Assembly (NCBI GenBank): GCA_910586895.1
Contig: CAJUIW010000005.1
Span: 1 to 64,000 of the forward strand
DNA: 64,000 nucleotides
Direction of reading: 5' to 3'
Origin: an uncultured Muribaculaceae bacterium
Lineage (GTDB): Bacteria; Bacteroidota; Bacteroidia; Bacteroidales; Muribaculaceae
Both the position numbers and the translations under genes were made by a program. Positions 15,901 to 25,137 of the stretch are shown here, one piece after another. The first letter of the stretch is position 1; every line of letters begins with the position of its first letter. The notes beneath the pieces are model-generated. The model ran no database searches. It was not told where the DNA came from and was given only the letters and a program-made list of their open reading frames with translations.

Positions 15901-18900
15901 GTGGCCCCTACAACCTTGATGCCGAAAACATCGACGAGGAGGGCAACCTCCTGTTCCCCGAAAAGCGATGGGGTGGAATAATGCGCCGTCTGGACAACAC
16001 CAACTTTGACCAGAGCAACATCGAGTACGTGCAGTTCTGGCTCCTCAACCCGTTTCTTGACCCCGAGAATCCCAACTACGATGGTGGCGACCTCTACCTC
16101 AACTTCGGTGAGATAAGCGAGGATATCCTTAAGGACGGCCTGAAATCGTATGAAAACGGTGTCCCCTTTGATGGCGACGACCAGTATATGAAATCTACCG
16201 TATGGGGCAAGGTAAGCTCACAGAATTCACTCACATACGCCTTCGACAACAACAGCTCCTCCCGCCCCGTGCAGGACGTCGGACTTGACGGACTGCGAAA
16301 TGACGATGAATTCACCTTCAACTCCTATGAGAATTACCTTGACCGTCTGCGTCAGCGCCTGCCTGCATCGACCATAGCGCAGATGCAGGACGACCCCTTC
16401 TCACCATTCAACGACCCTGCTGGCGACAATTACCACTTCTACCGCGGATATGACTACGATGAAATGCGCCTGGGCATTCTGGACCGCTACAAGCGCTACA
16501 ACGGCGTGGAGGGCAACTCCTTGTCGCCCGAGGATGCCTCTGACCCTCTCTACCAGTCGAGCCGCACCCTCCCCGATGTGGAGGATATCAATCAGGACAA
16601 CACCCTCAACGAATATGAACGCTACTTCCAGTACAAGGTGTCAATCCGTCCGGAGGACCTCGTGGTAGGCAAAAACTACATCACTGACAAGCAGGTGTCG
16701 ATGGTGACCACTCGTGACGGCAAGGACCTTGAAGTAGAATGGTATCAGTTCAAGATACCGTTGTCTGACTATGAACGTGTGGTAGGGTCCATATCTGACT
16801 TCTCCACCATCCGCTTCATGCGTATGTTCATGACCGGATTCCGGGCACCCACTCACCTGCGCTTCGCCACACTTGAGCTGGTAAGAGGCGAATGGCGTCC
16901 CTACAAGTTCAATCTCAACAACCGCGGCGATGCTCCTGCCGACGGTCAGCTTGACATATCAGTGGTCAACATCGAGGAGAATTCCGGACGTACACCGGTC
17001 AACTACGTACTGCCCCCCGGAGTGAGCCGTATATCCGACCCAGCACAGTCGCAGATAGTGCAGCTCAACGAGCAGTCGCTGTCGCTCACCGTCACCGACC
17101 TTCAGGCCGGCGATGCACGTGCCATATACCGCAACACCTCACAGGACCTGCGCAACTACCGCCGCATGCAGATGTGGGTGCACGCCGAAGCTCCCATCGA
17201 CAATATCCGTGACCTCCGTTCAGGCGACCTGTCGGTGTTCATCCGCCTGGGCAGCGACGTCAAGAATAACTTCTACGAGTATGAAGTGCCGCTGCGTCTT
17301 ACCCCGCCTGACCATTATTCCGACTCTCCATCTGACAGAGCTATAGTGTGGCCTGAAAGCAACTTCCTCAACTTCGATCTCCAGACACTCGTCAACCTGA
17401 AGAAAGAGCGCAACCGTGCCAAACGCAACGAAGAGAACGGTGTAGGCTACGGCACTCTGTTCACCGGACGTGACCCTGACAATGAGAACAATCGCATAGC
17501 CGTGATGGGCAACCCCTCGCTGAGCGATGTGCGTGTGATGCTCGTAGGCGTACGCAACAATTCAGCCAACGTAAAGGATGGTACAGTCTGGATCAACGAA
17601 CTCAAAGTCACTGACTTCGAAAGTTCCGGAGGCTGGGCTATGGACGGCTCCGCCAATCTGAACATGTCAGACATAGCCACCGTCAACTTAGGGGCACATA
17701 TCGAAACCGCCGGCTTCGGAGGCGTTGACCAGTCGCTCAACGAACGCCGCATGGACGACTATCACCGCTACAACTTTGCCGTGCAGGCCGACCTCGGACG
17801 CTTCCTGCCTGAGAAAGCCAAAGTGCGTGCCCCGATATTCTACTCTATATCAAAGGAGAAAACCACTCCTAAATACAACCCTCTTGACCAGGATGTACTG
17901 CTCAAGGACGCGCTCGACGATGCCGCCGACAAGCATGAACGTGACTCTATCAGCGCATTTGCCATCGAGCATTCCACCGTGCGCAATTTCAGCATATCCG
18001 GCCTCACTTCAGAGGTGAAGAGCAAGAATCCCATGCCGTGGGATCCTGCCAACTTCATAGTCAACTTCTCTTTCAACAAAACATCCAAGACGGACCCCAC
18101 CACCGAGTATGAAAACATCAACGACTACCGTGGTAGCTTCCAGTACTCCTATCAGCCTTATATCAAAGGTCTAAAGCCTCTCAGCAAAATCATAAAGAGC
18201 AATTCGCGCCATCTGCGCTTCTTCAAGGACTGGGAATTCAACTGGCTTCCGAACTCCATTTCGTTCCTCACCACCATGTCGCGCTACTATTACGAGCAGC
18301 AGACACGCTCCGAAACCGACACCAATTTCAAGTTGCCGGTATCCGTGAGCAAAAACTTCCTCTGGGACCGCCAGCTTGCACTTACATGGAACATGACAAA
18401 ATCGCTGTCACTGCAGTTCAACTCCAACACATCCGCCCGAATCGACGAGCCGGTAGGAGCCGTGAACCGCAAACTGTTCCCCGATCGCTACCGCGAATGG
18501 AAAGATACAGTGATGCAGAGCATCATGCACCTCGGCACCCCATGGGCTTACAATCAGACACTCGTAGCCCAGTACAAGGCTCCGTTCAACCGCATTCCGG
18601 CACTCGACTTCATAACCGGATCAGTCAGCTACAACGCCACCTACCGCTGGGACCGCGGAGCCACTATTGATGGTGTAAGCGTAGGCAACTCCATTGCCAA
18701 CCAGGCAGCATGGAACGCCGACGGACGTATCAATTTCGAAGGATTCTATTCGAAGATTCCATACCTGAAGAAAGTCAATACCCGCTTTGCCAACACCCGG
18801 CGCTCAACCACATCGTCCAATTCGCGCAATGCCCGACGTCAGGCAACCGCAAAGCCGAAAGCCAAGAAATTCGAGCGCACATTCACACTGCGTCCCGATA

Positions 18901-20525
18901 CCACCCTGACCGTAAAGCATAACCTGCGCACCAAGAAGCTTAAAATCACAGCAGTCAATCCAAAGGACAACAAGCCGTACTCCATACGTACACGCATAAT
19001 CGACGCAAACAATATTGAGATTCTCAACCATGACTCCACAAATGTAAAGGTGACAATACTCGAGGTCCTGAAGGAGCATGAGGGATTCTGGGCTGAAGCA
19101 GCCCAGTATGCCACCCGTCTGCTCATGTCACCGCGCAGCGCTGCCGTACGCTGGCGTAACTCACGCTCACTGTCGCTTCCACTGTTCCGCCCCGACATAG
19201 GCAACGTGTTCGGACAGAGCCGCAGCTACGGTCCGATGGCGCCCGGACTTGACTTCGCATTCGGATTCACTGACGACAGCTATATTTACCGGGCCAAAGA
19301 ACGTGGATGGCTTATGACCACCGACGGACAGACATCTCCCGCCATATACAGCAATACTTCCGAAATAAACTTCGAACTGAACATCGAACCTATCAAGGGG
19401 CTTAAGATACAACTCACCGCCAACCGGACTGATAACCACTCACGTCAGATACAGTTCATGTACGATGACATGCCCACATCGCTTGCCGGAAGCTACACCA
19501 AGACCCACTGCGCCATACGTACGGCACTTACCTCTGCCGGCAATGCCGCGGACGGTTATAACAATGCCCCGTTCAATCAGTTTCTCGGCAATATCCCCGT
19601 GATAGCAGCCCGCTACGAAGCCCAATATGCCGGACTCTCCTACCCCACTACCGGATTCATGTCCGACAATCCCTATGCAGGAATGCCGTTCAACACGGAG
19701 ATAGGACAGGCACGCCGCACAGGAAGCGATATCCTGATTCCGGCGTTCATAGCCGCATATACCGGCACCGATGCCGCCACGCAGTACCTCGACCCGTTCC
19801 CCTCGCTCTCACAAATACTGCCAAACTGGCGCATAACATACGACGGACTTATCAACCTCGGCAATCTGCGCAACATATTCAAGGCATTCACCCTGACACA
19901 CGCCTATCAGTGCACCTACACCGTAGGCTCCTACTCCTCCTACCTCAACTGGATAAGCGCCGACGGCTCAAACATAGGTTTCACCCTCGACGAGCTCACC
20001 GGCACTCCGATACCGTCATCGCCCTACAACATCTCTTCAGTAGCTATCATTGAAAAATTCGCTCCCCTGATAGGAGCAAGTGTGACACTGAAAAATGACA
20101 TGACTCTGAGCGCCGAATACCGCGATGCCCGTACCCTGACCCTTAACACCTCAGCCGGTCAGGTGGTGGAAGCCACCCAGCGCGGACTCACCGCAGGGAT
20201 AGGCTACAAAATAGTAGGATTCAACTCTGTGCTCAAGATAAAGGGCCAGCAGAAGGGCGTGAGCAACGACCTGACACTGCGCGGCGACTTCTCCTATGCT
20301 CTCAACCAAGCCCTGATACGACGCATCGAGACAGCCTATACACAAGCTACCTCCGGAACACGGACCATGAACTTCAACCTCACGGCCAACTACATCCTAA
20401 GCAAGCGCATGAGTGTAGGCATGTACTTCGAGCATCAGGTGAACACCCCCATAGTATCATCAAACGCATATCCCACCACCAACACTGCCTTTGGACTGTC
20501 GTTCAACCTGTCGTTGGCCCGGTAA
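12945..20525 (+). CDS. sprA: SprA/Sov, outer-membrane translocon of the type IX secretion system
   Basis: A 2526-residue giant barrel that exports T9SS cargo across the outer membrane (Sov in Porphyromonas, SprA in gliding Flavobacterium). A hydrophobic signal segment (MWAAVMLFLLCAAVVATAQ, residues 29-47) is followed by a proline run and a GGAAACA-repeat-encoded linker (residues about 67-83), then the long SprA body with many aromatic, Asn-rich beta-strand stretches. The GTG at 12945 is the earliest start. An ATG at 13029 would leave the signal peptide without basic residues, so 12945 or GTG 12975 is preferred. Length and family match are strong. Confidence 0.92.
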   Translation: MFQAVELILTVPRHIARHIFGLTHPRRKMWAAVMLFLLCAAVVATAQYYKPQIAPPPPPPQPVSKTNVTGATHSGKRETSETSADTAALHSAASPIIPLTYEQLLEAEQAPNLATPSNIKTEAEYDPATNCYVIRTRIGDMEVATPFIISEKMYNDWLTRKSMIEYYRERNAESSAKPDKQPFNVLDMNFALGPLEKIFGPGGVRLKTQGSVQVDMGIKSNKTDNPALSLNSRRKTFFDFDQKIQASIQASVGDRMNFNMTYNTDATFDFDSKNIKLQYEGKEDDIVKSIEAGNVSLTTGSSLIRGSTALFGLKAKLQFGKLTATTLLSQQNSESRSISTKGGVQTTPFSINADNYDQNRHFFLGHFFRDNYDNFASRLPFVSSGVKITRIEIWVTNKSGNYNQSRNLVTFMDLGESSVLANSYWTPNPAIPNPSNSSNNLLSIIKEQYPEARNINTVTQALAPLGAYGIEGGRDYEKVESARLLTESEYTINSTLGYVSLKSQMNADDVLGVAYEYTYNGRVYQVGEFSSDITSTDQSLYVKMLKGTTVAPRLPMWDLMMKNVYSLGAYQVQKQNFKLQIKYLSDTTGTEINYLPVPGISDMPLLQVMNLDRIDSNEASNPDGFFDFIEGYTVLSQSGKIIFPVVEPFGRHLASRIANPQIASQYVYQELYDSTLVVARQFADKNKFIITGEYQASAGSQIRLGAMNVPRGSVVVTAGGVTLTENSDYTVDYSMGIVTITNQSIIDSGQSINVTLENQSMFSTQRKTLLGLDLNYQFNPNFNVGATLMHFSEKALTEKVNIGDEVVNNTMWGVNFAYNTDFMWLTNLLNRIPTVNASTPSRLQLKGEFAQLIPHSGGSGSTRGSSYIDDFESAQTGIDLRSPYSWFLASTPYESGTKALFPEAALSNNVDYGKNRALINWYYIDRLFTQKNSSLAPGYIKSDLKQLSNPYVREITSREIFPYRELTYGESSTIQTLNLSFYPTERGPYNLDAENIDEEGNLLFPEKRWGGIMRRLDNTNFDQSNIEYVQFWLLNPFLDPENPNYDGGDLYLNFGEISEDILKDGLKSYENGVPFDGDDQYMKSTVWGKVSSQNSLTYAFDNNSSSRPVQDVGLDGLRNDDEFTFNSYENYLDRLRQRLPASTIAQMQDDPFSPFNDPAGDNYHFYRGYDYDEMRLGILDRYKRYNGVEGNSLSPEDASDPLYQSSRTLPDVEDINQDNTLNEYERYFQYKVSIRPEDLVVGKNYITDKQVSMVTTRDGKDLEVEWYQFKIPLSDYERVVGSISDFSTIRFMRMFMTGFRAPTHLRFATLELVRGEWRPYKFNLNNRGDAPADGQLDISVVNIEENSGRTPVNYVLPPGVSRISDPAQSQIVQLNEQSLSLTVTDLQAGDARAIYRNTSQDLRNYRRMQMWVHAEAPIDNIRDLRSGDLSVFIRLGSDVKNNFYEYEVPLRLTPPDHYSDSPSDRAIVWPESNFLNFDLQTLVNLKKERNRAKRNEENGVGYGTLFTGRDPDNENNRIAVMGNPSLSDVRVMLVGVRNNSANVKDGTVWINELKVTDFESSGGWAMDGSANLNMSDIATVNLGAHIETAGFGGVDQSLNERRMDDYHRYNFAVQADLGRFLPEKAKVRAPIFYSISKEKTTPKYNPLDQDVLLKDALDDAADKHERDSISAFAIEHSTVRNFSISGLTSEVKSKNPMPWDPANFIVNFSFNKTSKTDPTTEYENINDYRGSFQYSYQPYIKGLKPLSKIIKSNSRHLRFFKDWEFNWLPNSISFLTTMSRYYYEQQTRSETDTNFKLPVSVSKNFLWDRQLALTWNMTKSLSLQFNSNTSARIDEPVGAVNRKLFPDRYREWKDTVMQSIMHLGTPWAYNQTLVAQYKAPFNRIPALDFITGSVSYNATYRWDRGATIDGVSVGNSIANQAAWNADGRINFEGFYSKIPYLKKVNTRFANTRRSTTSSNSRNARRQATAKPKAKKFERTFTLRPDTTLTVKHNLRTKKLKITAVNPKDNKPYSIRTRIIDANNIEILNHDSTNVKVTILEVLKEHEGFWAEAAQYATRLLMSPRSAAVRWRNSRSLSLPLFRPDIGNVFGQSRSYGPMAPGLDFAFGFTDDSYIYRAKERGWLMTTDGQTSPAIYSNTSEINFELNIEPIKGLKIQLTANRTDNHSRQIQFMYDDMPTSLAGSYTKTHCAIRTALTSAGNAADGYNNAPFNQFLGNIPVIAARYEAQYAGLSYPTTGFMSDNPYAGMPFNTEIGQARRTGSDILIPAFIAAYTGTDAATQYLDPFPSLSQILPNWRITYDGLINLGNLRNIFKAFTLTHAYQCTYTVGSYSSYLNWISADGSNIGFTLDELTGTPIPSSPYNISSVAIIEKFAPLIGASVTLKNDMTLSAEYRDARTLTLNTSAGQVVEATQRGLTAGIGYKIVGFNSVLKIKGQQKGVSNDLTLRGDFSYALNQALIRRIETAYTQATSGTRTMNFNLTANYILSKRMSVGMYFEHQVNTPIVSSNAYPTTNTAFGLSFNLSLAR
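13144..13192. repeat. GGGAAACA array, copy 4, inside sprA
   Basis: ATGTTACCGGCGCTACCCAC is followed by the GGGAAACGGGAAACATCGGAAACATC array. It is read as Ser/Thr/Lys-rich residues in the N-terminal linker of SprA, in a different reading frame from the related array in metA, so the DNA rather than the peptide is what is shared. Confidence 0.8.
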
Positions 20526-20543
20526 CCACAACATAGAATAATC

Positions 20544-22412
20544 ATGGCAAGCTATCTTCAAGTAGAGAATCTGACAAAAAGCTTCGGCGACCGCCTCCTG
20601 TTTGACTCCGTCACTTTCGGTGTGGAAGAGGGCGACAAAATAGGTCTAATAGCTAAAAACGGAACCGGAAAAACCACCATGCTCCGGATCATAGCCGGAA
20701 TCGAGCCGGCCGACAGCGGCACGGTGACATTCCGCTCAGGACTACGTGTAGGGATGCTCGAACAGATTCCCGAGCTGACTCCGGGCGAAACTGTACTGCG
20801 CGCATGCATGCAGGGCGATACTGACACCATCCGTGCTATCGAACGATATGAACAGGCCCTGTCATCGGGCAATGACAAGGAGATAGCCGAAGCAATGGCA
20901 GTGATGGACAGCTGCAATGCCTGGGACTATGAGGACCGCCTGCGTCAGATGCTCACACGCCTGCACATTACTGACTTGAACGCCTGCGTCGATACGCTCT
21001 CCGGCGGACAACGCAAGCGCGTGGCACTCGCCCGGCTGCTGCTTGACAATCCCGATATGATAATTCTTGACGAGCCCACCAACCATCTTGACATTGAGAT
21101 AATAGAATGGCTCGAGGACTACCTGACACGTCAGCGGGTGACTCTGCTGATGGTGACACATGACCGCTACTTCCTTGACCGCGTATGCAACAAGATCATC
21201 GAAATAGACGCCCGGAGCATATTCACCTACGAAGGCAATTACAACTACTACATGCGCCGCCGTGCCGAACGCATAGAAGCGCTTGAAGGTGAACTCGCCA
21301 AAGTACGCAACACGCTCCGCCGCGAGCAGGAGTGGATGAGCCGTCAGCCACAGGCCCGCGCAGGTAAGGCAAAATACCGCATTGACGAGTTTTACAGGCT
21401 CAAGGAACGATCACGCGCCGACTACACGGAGCGCAACATACAGCTCGAAGGAAACTCATCCTACATAGGCTCCAAGATTTTTGAAGCCCGTGATATCAAC
21501 AAGCGTTTCGGCGACAAGGTGATACTGCGCGACTTCAACTACACCTTCGCCCGCTATGACAAAGTGGGCATAATAGGGCCTAACGGCGTTGGCAAGTCAA
21601 CATTCATCAAGCTCCTGCAAGGTATCATCGAACCTGATTCGGGCAAATGGGATGTGGGCGAAACCGTACGCTTCGGTTATTATAGCCAGGACGGAATAGA
21701 ATTTGACGAGAATAAGAAAGTGATCGATGCTGTGACAGAGATAGCTGAGGATGTCAGTCTTGACGGAGGCAAGATACGGCTCTCACCCATGCAGTATCTC
21801 ACCCGGTTTCTATTCAGCCCGGCTGACCAGCAGAAGTATATCCACACCCTTAGCGGAGGTGAACGTTGCCGCCTGCATCTTGCCACGGTGCTGATGCGCT
21901 CGCCCAACTTTCTTATTCTTGACGAGCCCACCAATGACCTTGACATAGTCACATTAGGACTGCTGGAGGAATACCTCCGTGAATTCAAAGGATGCATGAT
22001 TGTGGTGAGCCATGACCGCTTCTTCCTCGACAGCGTGGCCGATCATCTCTTTGTGCTCGAAGGCGATGGCTCTGTCAAGGACTTCCCCGGCACCTATATG
22101 GAGTATCGCCAATGGCGCTCTTCTCAGGCCAAGGACACGCGAGCATCATCCGAGTCTAACAACGAGCCACAGAACCGCAAGCAGCGTACCGCCCCGTCAA
22201 AACCGAAGATGTCGTTCAAAGAGAAGCGTGAATTCGAGGCTCTCACCACTGAACTGGAACAGCTTAACGCTGAGAAGACGGAACTGGATGCACTGTTCGC
22301 CTCAGGACAGACAATAGAGGATATCACCGAAAAATCACGCCGCTATACTGAGCTACAAGAGATTATCGACGAAAAAGAGATGCGGTGGCTCGAACTTTCC
22401 GAAAAGGAGTGA
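20544..22412 (+). CDS. uup: ABC-F family ATPase, Uup-like
   Basis: A 622-residue soluble protein with two ABC domains and no membrane segments. Walker A motifs are AKNGTGKTT and GPNGVGKST. Signatures are LSGGQRKRVALAR and LSGGERCRLHLA, each followed by a Walker B with DEPTNHLD or DEPTNDLD. The linker between domains is the charged P-site-tRNA-interaction type, and the C-terminus is a coiled coil (about residues 555-620), as in Uup. ABC-F proteins act on ribosomes or on replication and repair intermediates. It follows sprA after 18 bases. Confidence 0.9.
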   Translation: MASYLQVENLTKSFGDRLLFDSVTFGVEEGDKIGLIAKNGTGKTTMLRIIAGIEPADSGTVTFRSGLRVGMLEQIPELTPGETVLRACMQGDTDTIRAIERYEQALSSGNDKEIAEAMAVMDSCNAWDYEDRLRQMLTRLHITDLNACVDTLSGGQRKRVALARLLLDNPDMIILDEPTNHLDIEIIEWLEDYLTRQRVTLLMVTHDRYFLDRVCNKIIEIDARSIFTYEGNYNYYMRRRAERIEALEGELAKVRNTLRREQEWMSRQPQARAGKAKYRIDEFYRLKERSRADYTERNIQLEGNSSYIGSKIFEARDINKRFGDKVILRDFNYTFARYDKVGIIGPNGVGKSTFIKLLQGIIEPDSGKWDVGETVRFGYYSQDGIEFDENKKVIDAVTEIAEDVSLDGGKIRLSPMQYLTRFLFSPADQQKYIHTLSGGERCRLHLATVLMRSPNFLILDEPTNDLDIVTLGLLEEYLREFKGCMIVVSHDRFFLDSVADHLFVLEGDGSVKDFPGTYMEYRQWRSSQAKDTRASSESNNEPQNRKQRTAPSKPKMSFKEKREFEALTTELEQLNAEKTELDALFASGQTIEDITEKSRRYTELQEIIDEKEMRWLELSEKE

Positions 22413-22430
22413 CCCAAAAAGCATGCTGAT

Positions 22431-22459
22431 GCGTTATAGAGGAAAACATGCTATAACGC
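22431..22459 (+). other. Hairpin between uup and the potassium transporter gene
   Basis: GCGTTATAG (22431-22439) pairs exactly with CTATAACGC (22451-22459). No T-tract follows, so it is not a classical terminator. It may protect an mRNA end or affect translation of the next gene. Confidence 0.4.
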
Positions 22460-22507
22460 TCCGTGACAAAAACGCCTCCCAGACATAACGCCTCCCTACG
22501 GCATCGG

Positions 22508-24331
22508 ATGAAAAAGATGTCCGATTCCCTGCATCGGTTTTCGATGCGGAGTATTGCCACGCTGCGTGTCATAGGACGCATTCTGAATGTCACCGCCTCG
22601 ATAGCAGCATGTATCGGACTTTGCGCGCTTGTCATCTATTCCGGATTTGAGCATCCCGCCCATGAACTGGCCGACATCCGTAAAGCGCTCCGGTTCGTCC
22701 AGGCTATATTCCTGATCAATATAGTGTTTCACCTTATGTTCCGGGAGTGCGAGACGCCACGCCGCCGATGGACAGTGATGGCCTTCGTTGACCTCCCCAT
22801 GCTGCTTACGCTGCTGCCACTGCTCTATCCCCGCCCGGTACATCCATGGATACCGGTACTCGAACAGATTCTTTACTCCAACTGGTTTCACTTCTCAGCC
22901 ATAGCGCTTTACTCGATAGTGACACTGAGCTACGGAGTGATGCGTATCATAGGCAAGCGTACTAGCCCGGCCCTGCTGCTGTCATCAAGCTTCCTGATAT
23001 TCATTTTCATAGGCTCACTGCTGCTGATGCTCCCGAAATGCACCTATGGACCTATCGATTATGTCGACGCACTGTTTGTAAGCACCAGCGCGGTATGCAT
23101 AACCGGCCTGACACCTATCGATATATCAGTCCATTTCACTCCTCTGGGGCTGTTGGTCCTTGCCGGACTTATACAGATCGGCGGACTTGGAGTCATGACA
23201 TTCACAAGTTTCTTTGCCCTGTTTTTCAGCGGAAACACATCCATCTACAGTCAGCTTATGCTGAAGGATATGATTTATTCCCGATCCATGAGCTCCCTTG
23301 TGCCGACGCTGATGTACATTCTGGGATTTACCGTCGCAGTCGAGCTTATCGGTGCCGCCGCTATCTGGCTCTCCGTTCACGGCACCTTGGGCCTGACACC
23401 TGCCGATGACGTAATATTCGCTCTGTTCAACTCCCTCTCGGCATTCTGCAACGCCGGATTCTCCAATCTGCCTCAAGGAATGGCCAACCCGCTGCTGCTA
23501 TACGGCAATATGTCAATCTACTGGATAATGACCGCATTGATTGTAGCCGGAGCAATAGGATTTCCCATTCTTGTCAACTTTAAGGATGCCATAATCCAAT
23601 GCCTTCATAATCTCCACAGCCGCATTACCGGCAACAGAGCTGAAATAAGAGCGATACATATCTACGGAATGAATACCAAAATAGTGCTTTCATTCTACAT
23701 GATTCTGCTCGTAGCCGGAGCTGCGGCATTTTTCTGTCTGGAGTACAACAACACCATGCAAGGGATGGACATCGCTGACAAAGTGACCCAATCGGTATTC
23801 AATTCAGCCACGCCACGAAGTGCCGGGTTCGTATCGCTCAATCCTGCCCGCTTCATGAATGTCACCCTTCTCATAGTTCTCTTCCTGATGTGGATAGGCG
23901 GAGCATCGCAGTCAACAGGGGGCGGTATAAAAGTGAACACATTTGCAGCCATATGGTATAACCTTATAGCGATACTGCGCGGACGTGAGAAGGTGACGGC
24001 ATTTCACCGCACCATCTCCTATTCATCTATCCGCCGTGCCAATGCCGTGGTGGCAATATCTATACTTGCCTATGTCATCTACTCAACTCTGCTTCTTGCA
24101 CTCGAGCCGAATATCAGCGCCCGCGAACTTCTGTTCGAGTCATGCTCGGCACTCTTCACCGTCGGGTCATCGCTCGGAGCCACATCACAGCTGTCCGATG
24201 CTTCGCTGCTGCTGCTCAGCACCGCAATGTTTCTCGGGCGCGTAGGCATCATATCGCTTCTGACCGGAGTATTCTCCACAGGAAGGAAATCGGAAGCGCA
24301 TTACCCATCTGACAATATAATAATCAACTGA
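22508..24331 (+). CDS. KtrB/TrkH-type potassium transporter subunit
   Basis: The membrane channel subunit of a K+ uptake system. The SKT core has four pore-loop regions: AVCITGLTPID, SAFCNAGFSN, ATPRSAGFVS and FTVGSSLGATS, each with the selectivity Gly. The protein is about 607 residues, longer than usual (about 450), because roughly 170 N-terminal residues add several membrane helices before the core. The ATG at 22508 is chosen; a GTG at 22463 would add 15 residues. The regulatory RCK subunit gene starts one base after its stop. Confidence 0.88.
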   Translation: MKKMSDSLHRFSMRSIATLRVIGRILNVTASIAACIGLCALVIYSGFEHPAHELADIRKALRFVQAIFLINIVFHLMFRECETPRRRWTVMAFVDLPMLLTLLPLLYPRPVHPWIPVLEQILYSNWFHFSAIALYSIVTLSYGVMRIIGKRTSPALLLSSSFLIFIFIGSLLLMLPKCTYGPIDYVDALFVSTSAVCITGLTPIDISVHFTPLGLLVLAGLIQIGGLGVMTFTSFFALFFSGNTSIYSQLMLKDMIYSRSMSSLVPTLMYILGFTVAVELIGAAAIWLSVHGTLGLTPADDVIFALFNSLSAFCNAGFSNLPQGMANPLLLYGNMSIYWIMTALIVAGAIGFPILVNFKDAIIQCLHNLHSRITGNRAEIRAIHIYGMNTKIVLSFYMILLVAGAAAFFCLEYNNTMQGMDIADKVTQSVFNSATPRSAGFVSLNPARFMNVTLLIVLFLMWIGGASQSTGGGIKVNTFAAIWYNLIAILRGREKVTAFHRTISYSSIRRANAVVAISILAYVIYSTLLLALEPNISARELLFESCSALFTVGSSLGATSQLSDASLLLLSTAMFLGRVGIISLLTGVFSTGRKSEAHYPSDNIIIN

Positions 24332-24332
24332 T

Positions 24333-25019
24333 ATGCGATATCTCGTAATAGGACTTGGAATATATGGCTCTAATCTGGCCATCGACCTCACCGCCATGGG
24401 ACATGAGGTAATTGGTGCTGACGTCAACCCATCGTTGGTGGAATCAATAAAGGAGTATATCTCCACCGCATATATTATTGATGCCACTGACGAAGCAGCA
24501 CTGAGCGTGCTGCCGCTGAAGAATGTCGACCTGGTGATAGTGGCTATTGGAGAAAACTTCGGAGCAAGTATCCGCACAGTAGCACTCCTGAAGAAAATGG
24601 GCATACGGCACATCTACGCACGCGCCATTGACAAGCTGCACGAATCGATTCTTGAAAGCTTCAATCTAGACCGGATCATCACCCCCGAACAGAGGGCGGC
24701 AAAGGATCTGGTAAACGAAATGGAGTTAGGCGTCAATGTCGAGTCAATGAAAGTAGCCGAGGACACCTATATGCTGAAATTCGCACTGCCGGAAATGTTT
24801 TACGGCTTGAAATATTCCGAACTTGAATTGGAAAAGCGCTACGGACTGCGCCTGCTCACCGCATGCCGCCCGGAGAAAGGGCGTAATATATTAGGTGTCG
24901 AACGTACTAATGACCGTATGATTGACCTTGATGATCAGGCTACCGTACTTCAGGGCGATGAAGCCGTGTGTCTTGGCAGCGCAAAGGCCTACAAGCAATT
25001 ATTTCGGTCAACATCTTGA
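24333..25019 (+). CDS. KtrA/TrkA-type RCK regulator of potassium uptake
   Basis: A 228-residue cytosolic ring-forming subunit that gates the adjacent transporter in response to nucleotide. The N-terminal RCK_N Rossmann fold has GLGIYGSNLA and an acidic strand end (GADVN). The C-terminal RCK_C domain covers about residues 140-220. Placed one base downstream of the channel gene, so translation is probably coupled. Confidence 0.9.
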   Translation: MRYLVIGLGIYGSNLAIDLTAMGHEVIGADVNPSLVESIKEYISTAYIIDATDEAALSVLPLKNVDLVIVAIGENFGASIRTVALLKKMGIRHIYARAIDKLHESILESFNLDRIITPEQRAAKDLVNEMELGVNVESMKVAEDTYMLKFALPEMFYGLKYSELELEKRYGLRLLTACRPEKGRNILGVERTNDRMIDLDDQATVLQGDEAVCLGSAKAYKQLFRSTS

Positions 25020-25137
25020 CACACAACAAATTGCAATTTTCAGTTAATTTTTTTATTATTTTTTGACCTTAAATTCAAACCTTTATTCAATTAATGTTGT
25101 TAGATAGATAAAATAACAAAAACCAACTATTTTTTTT

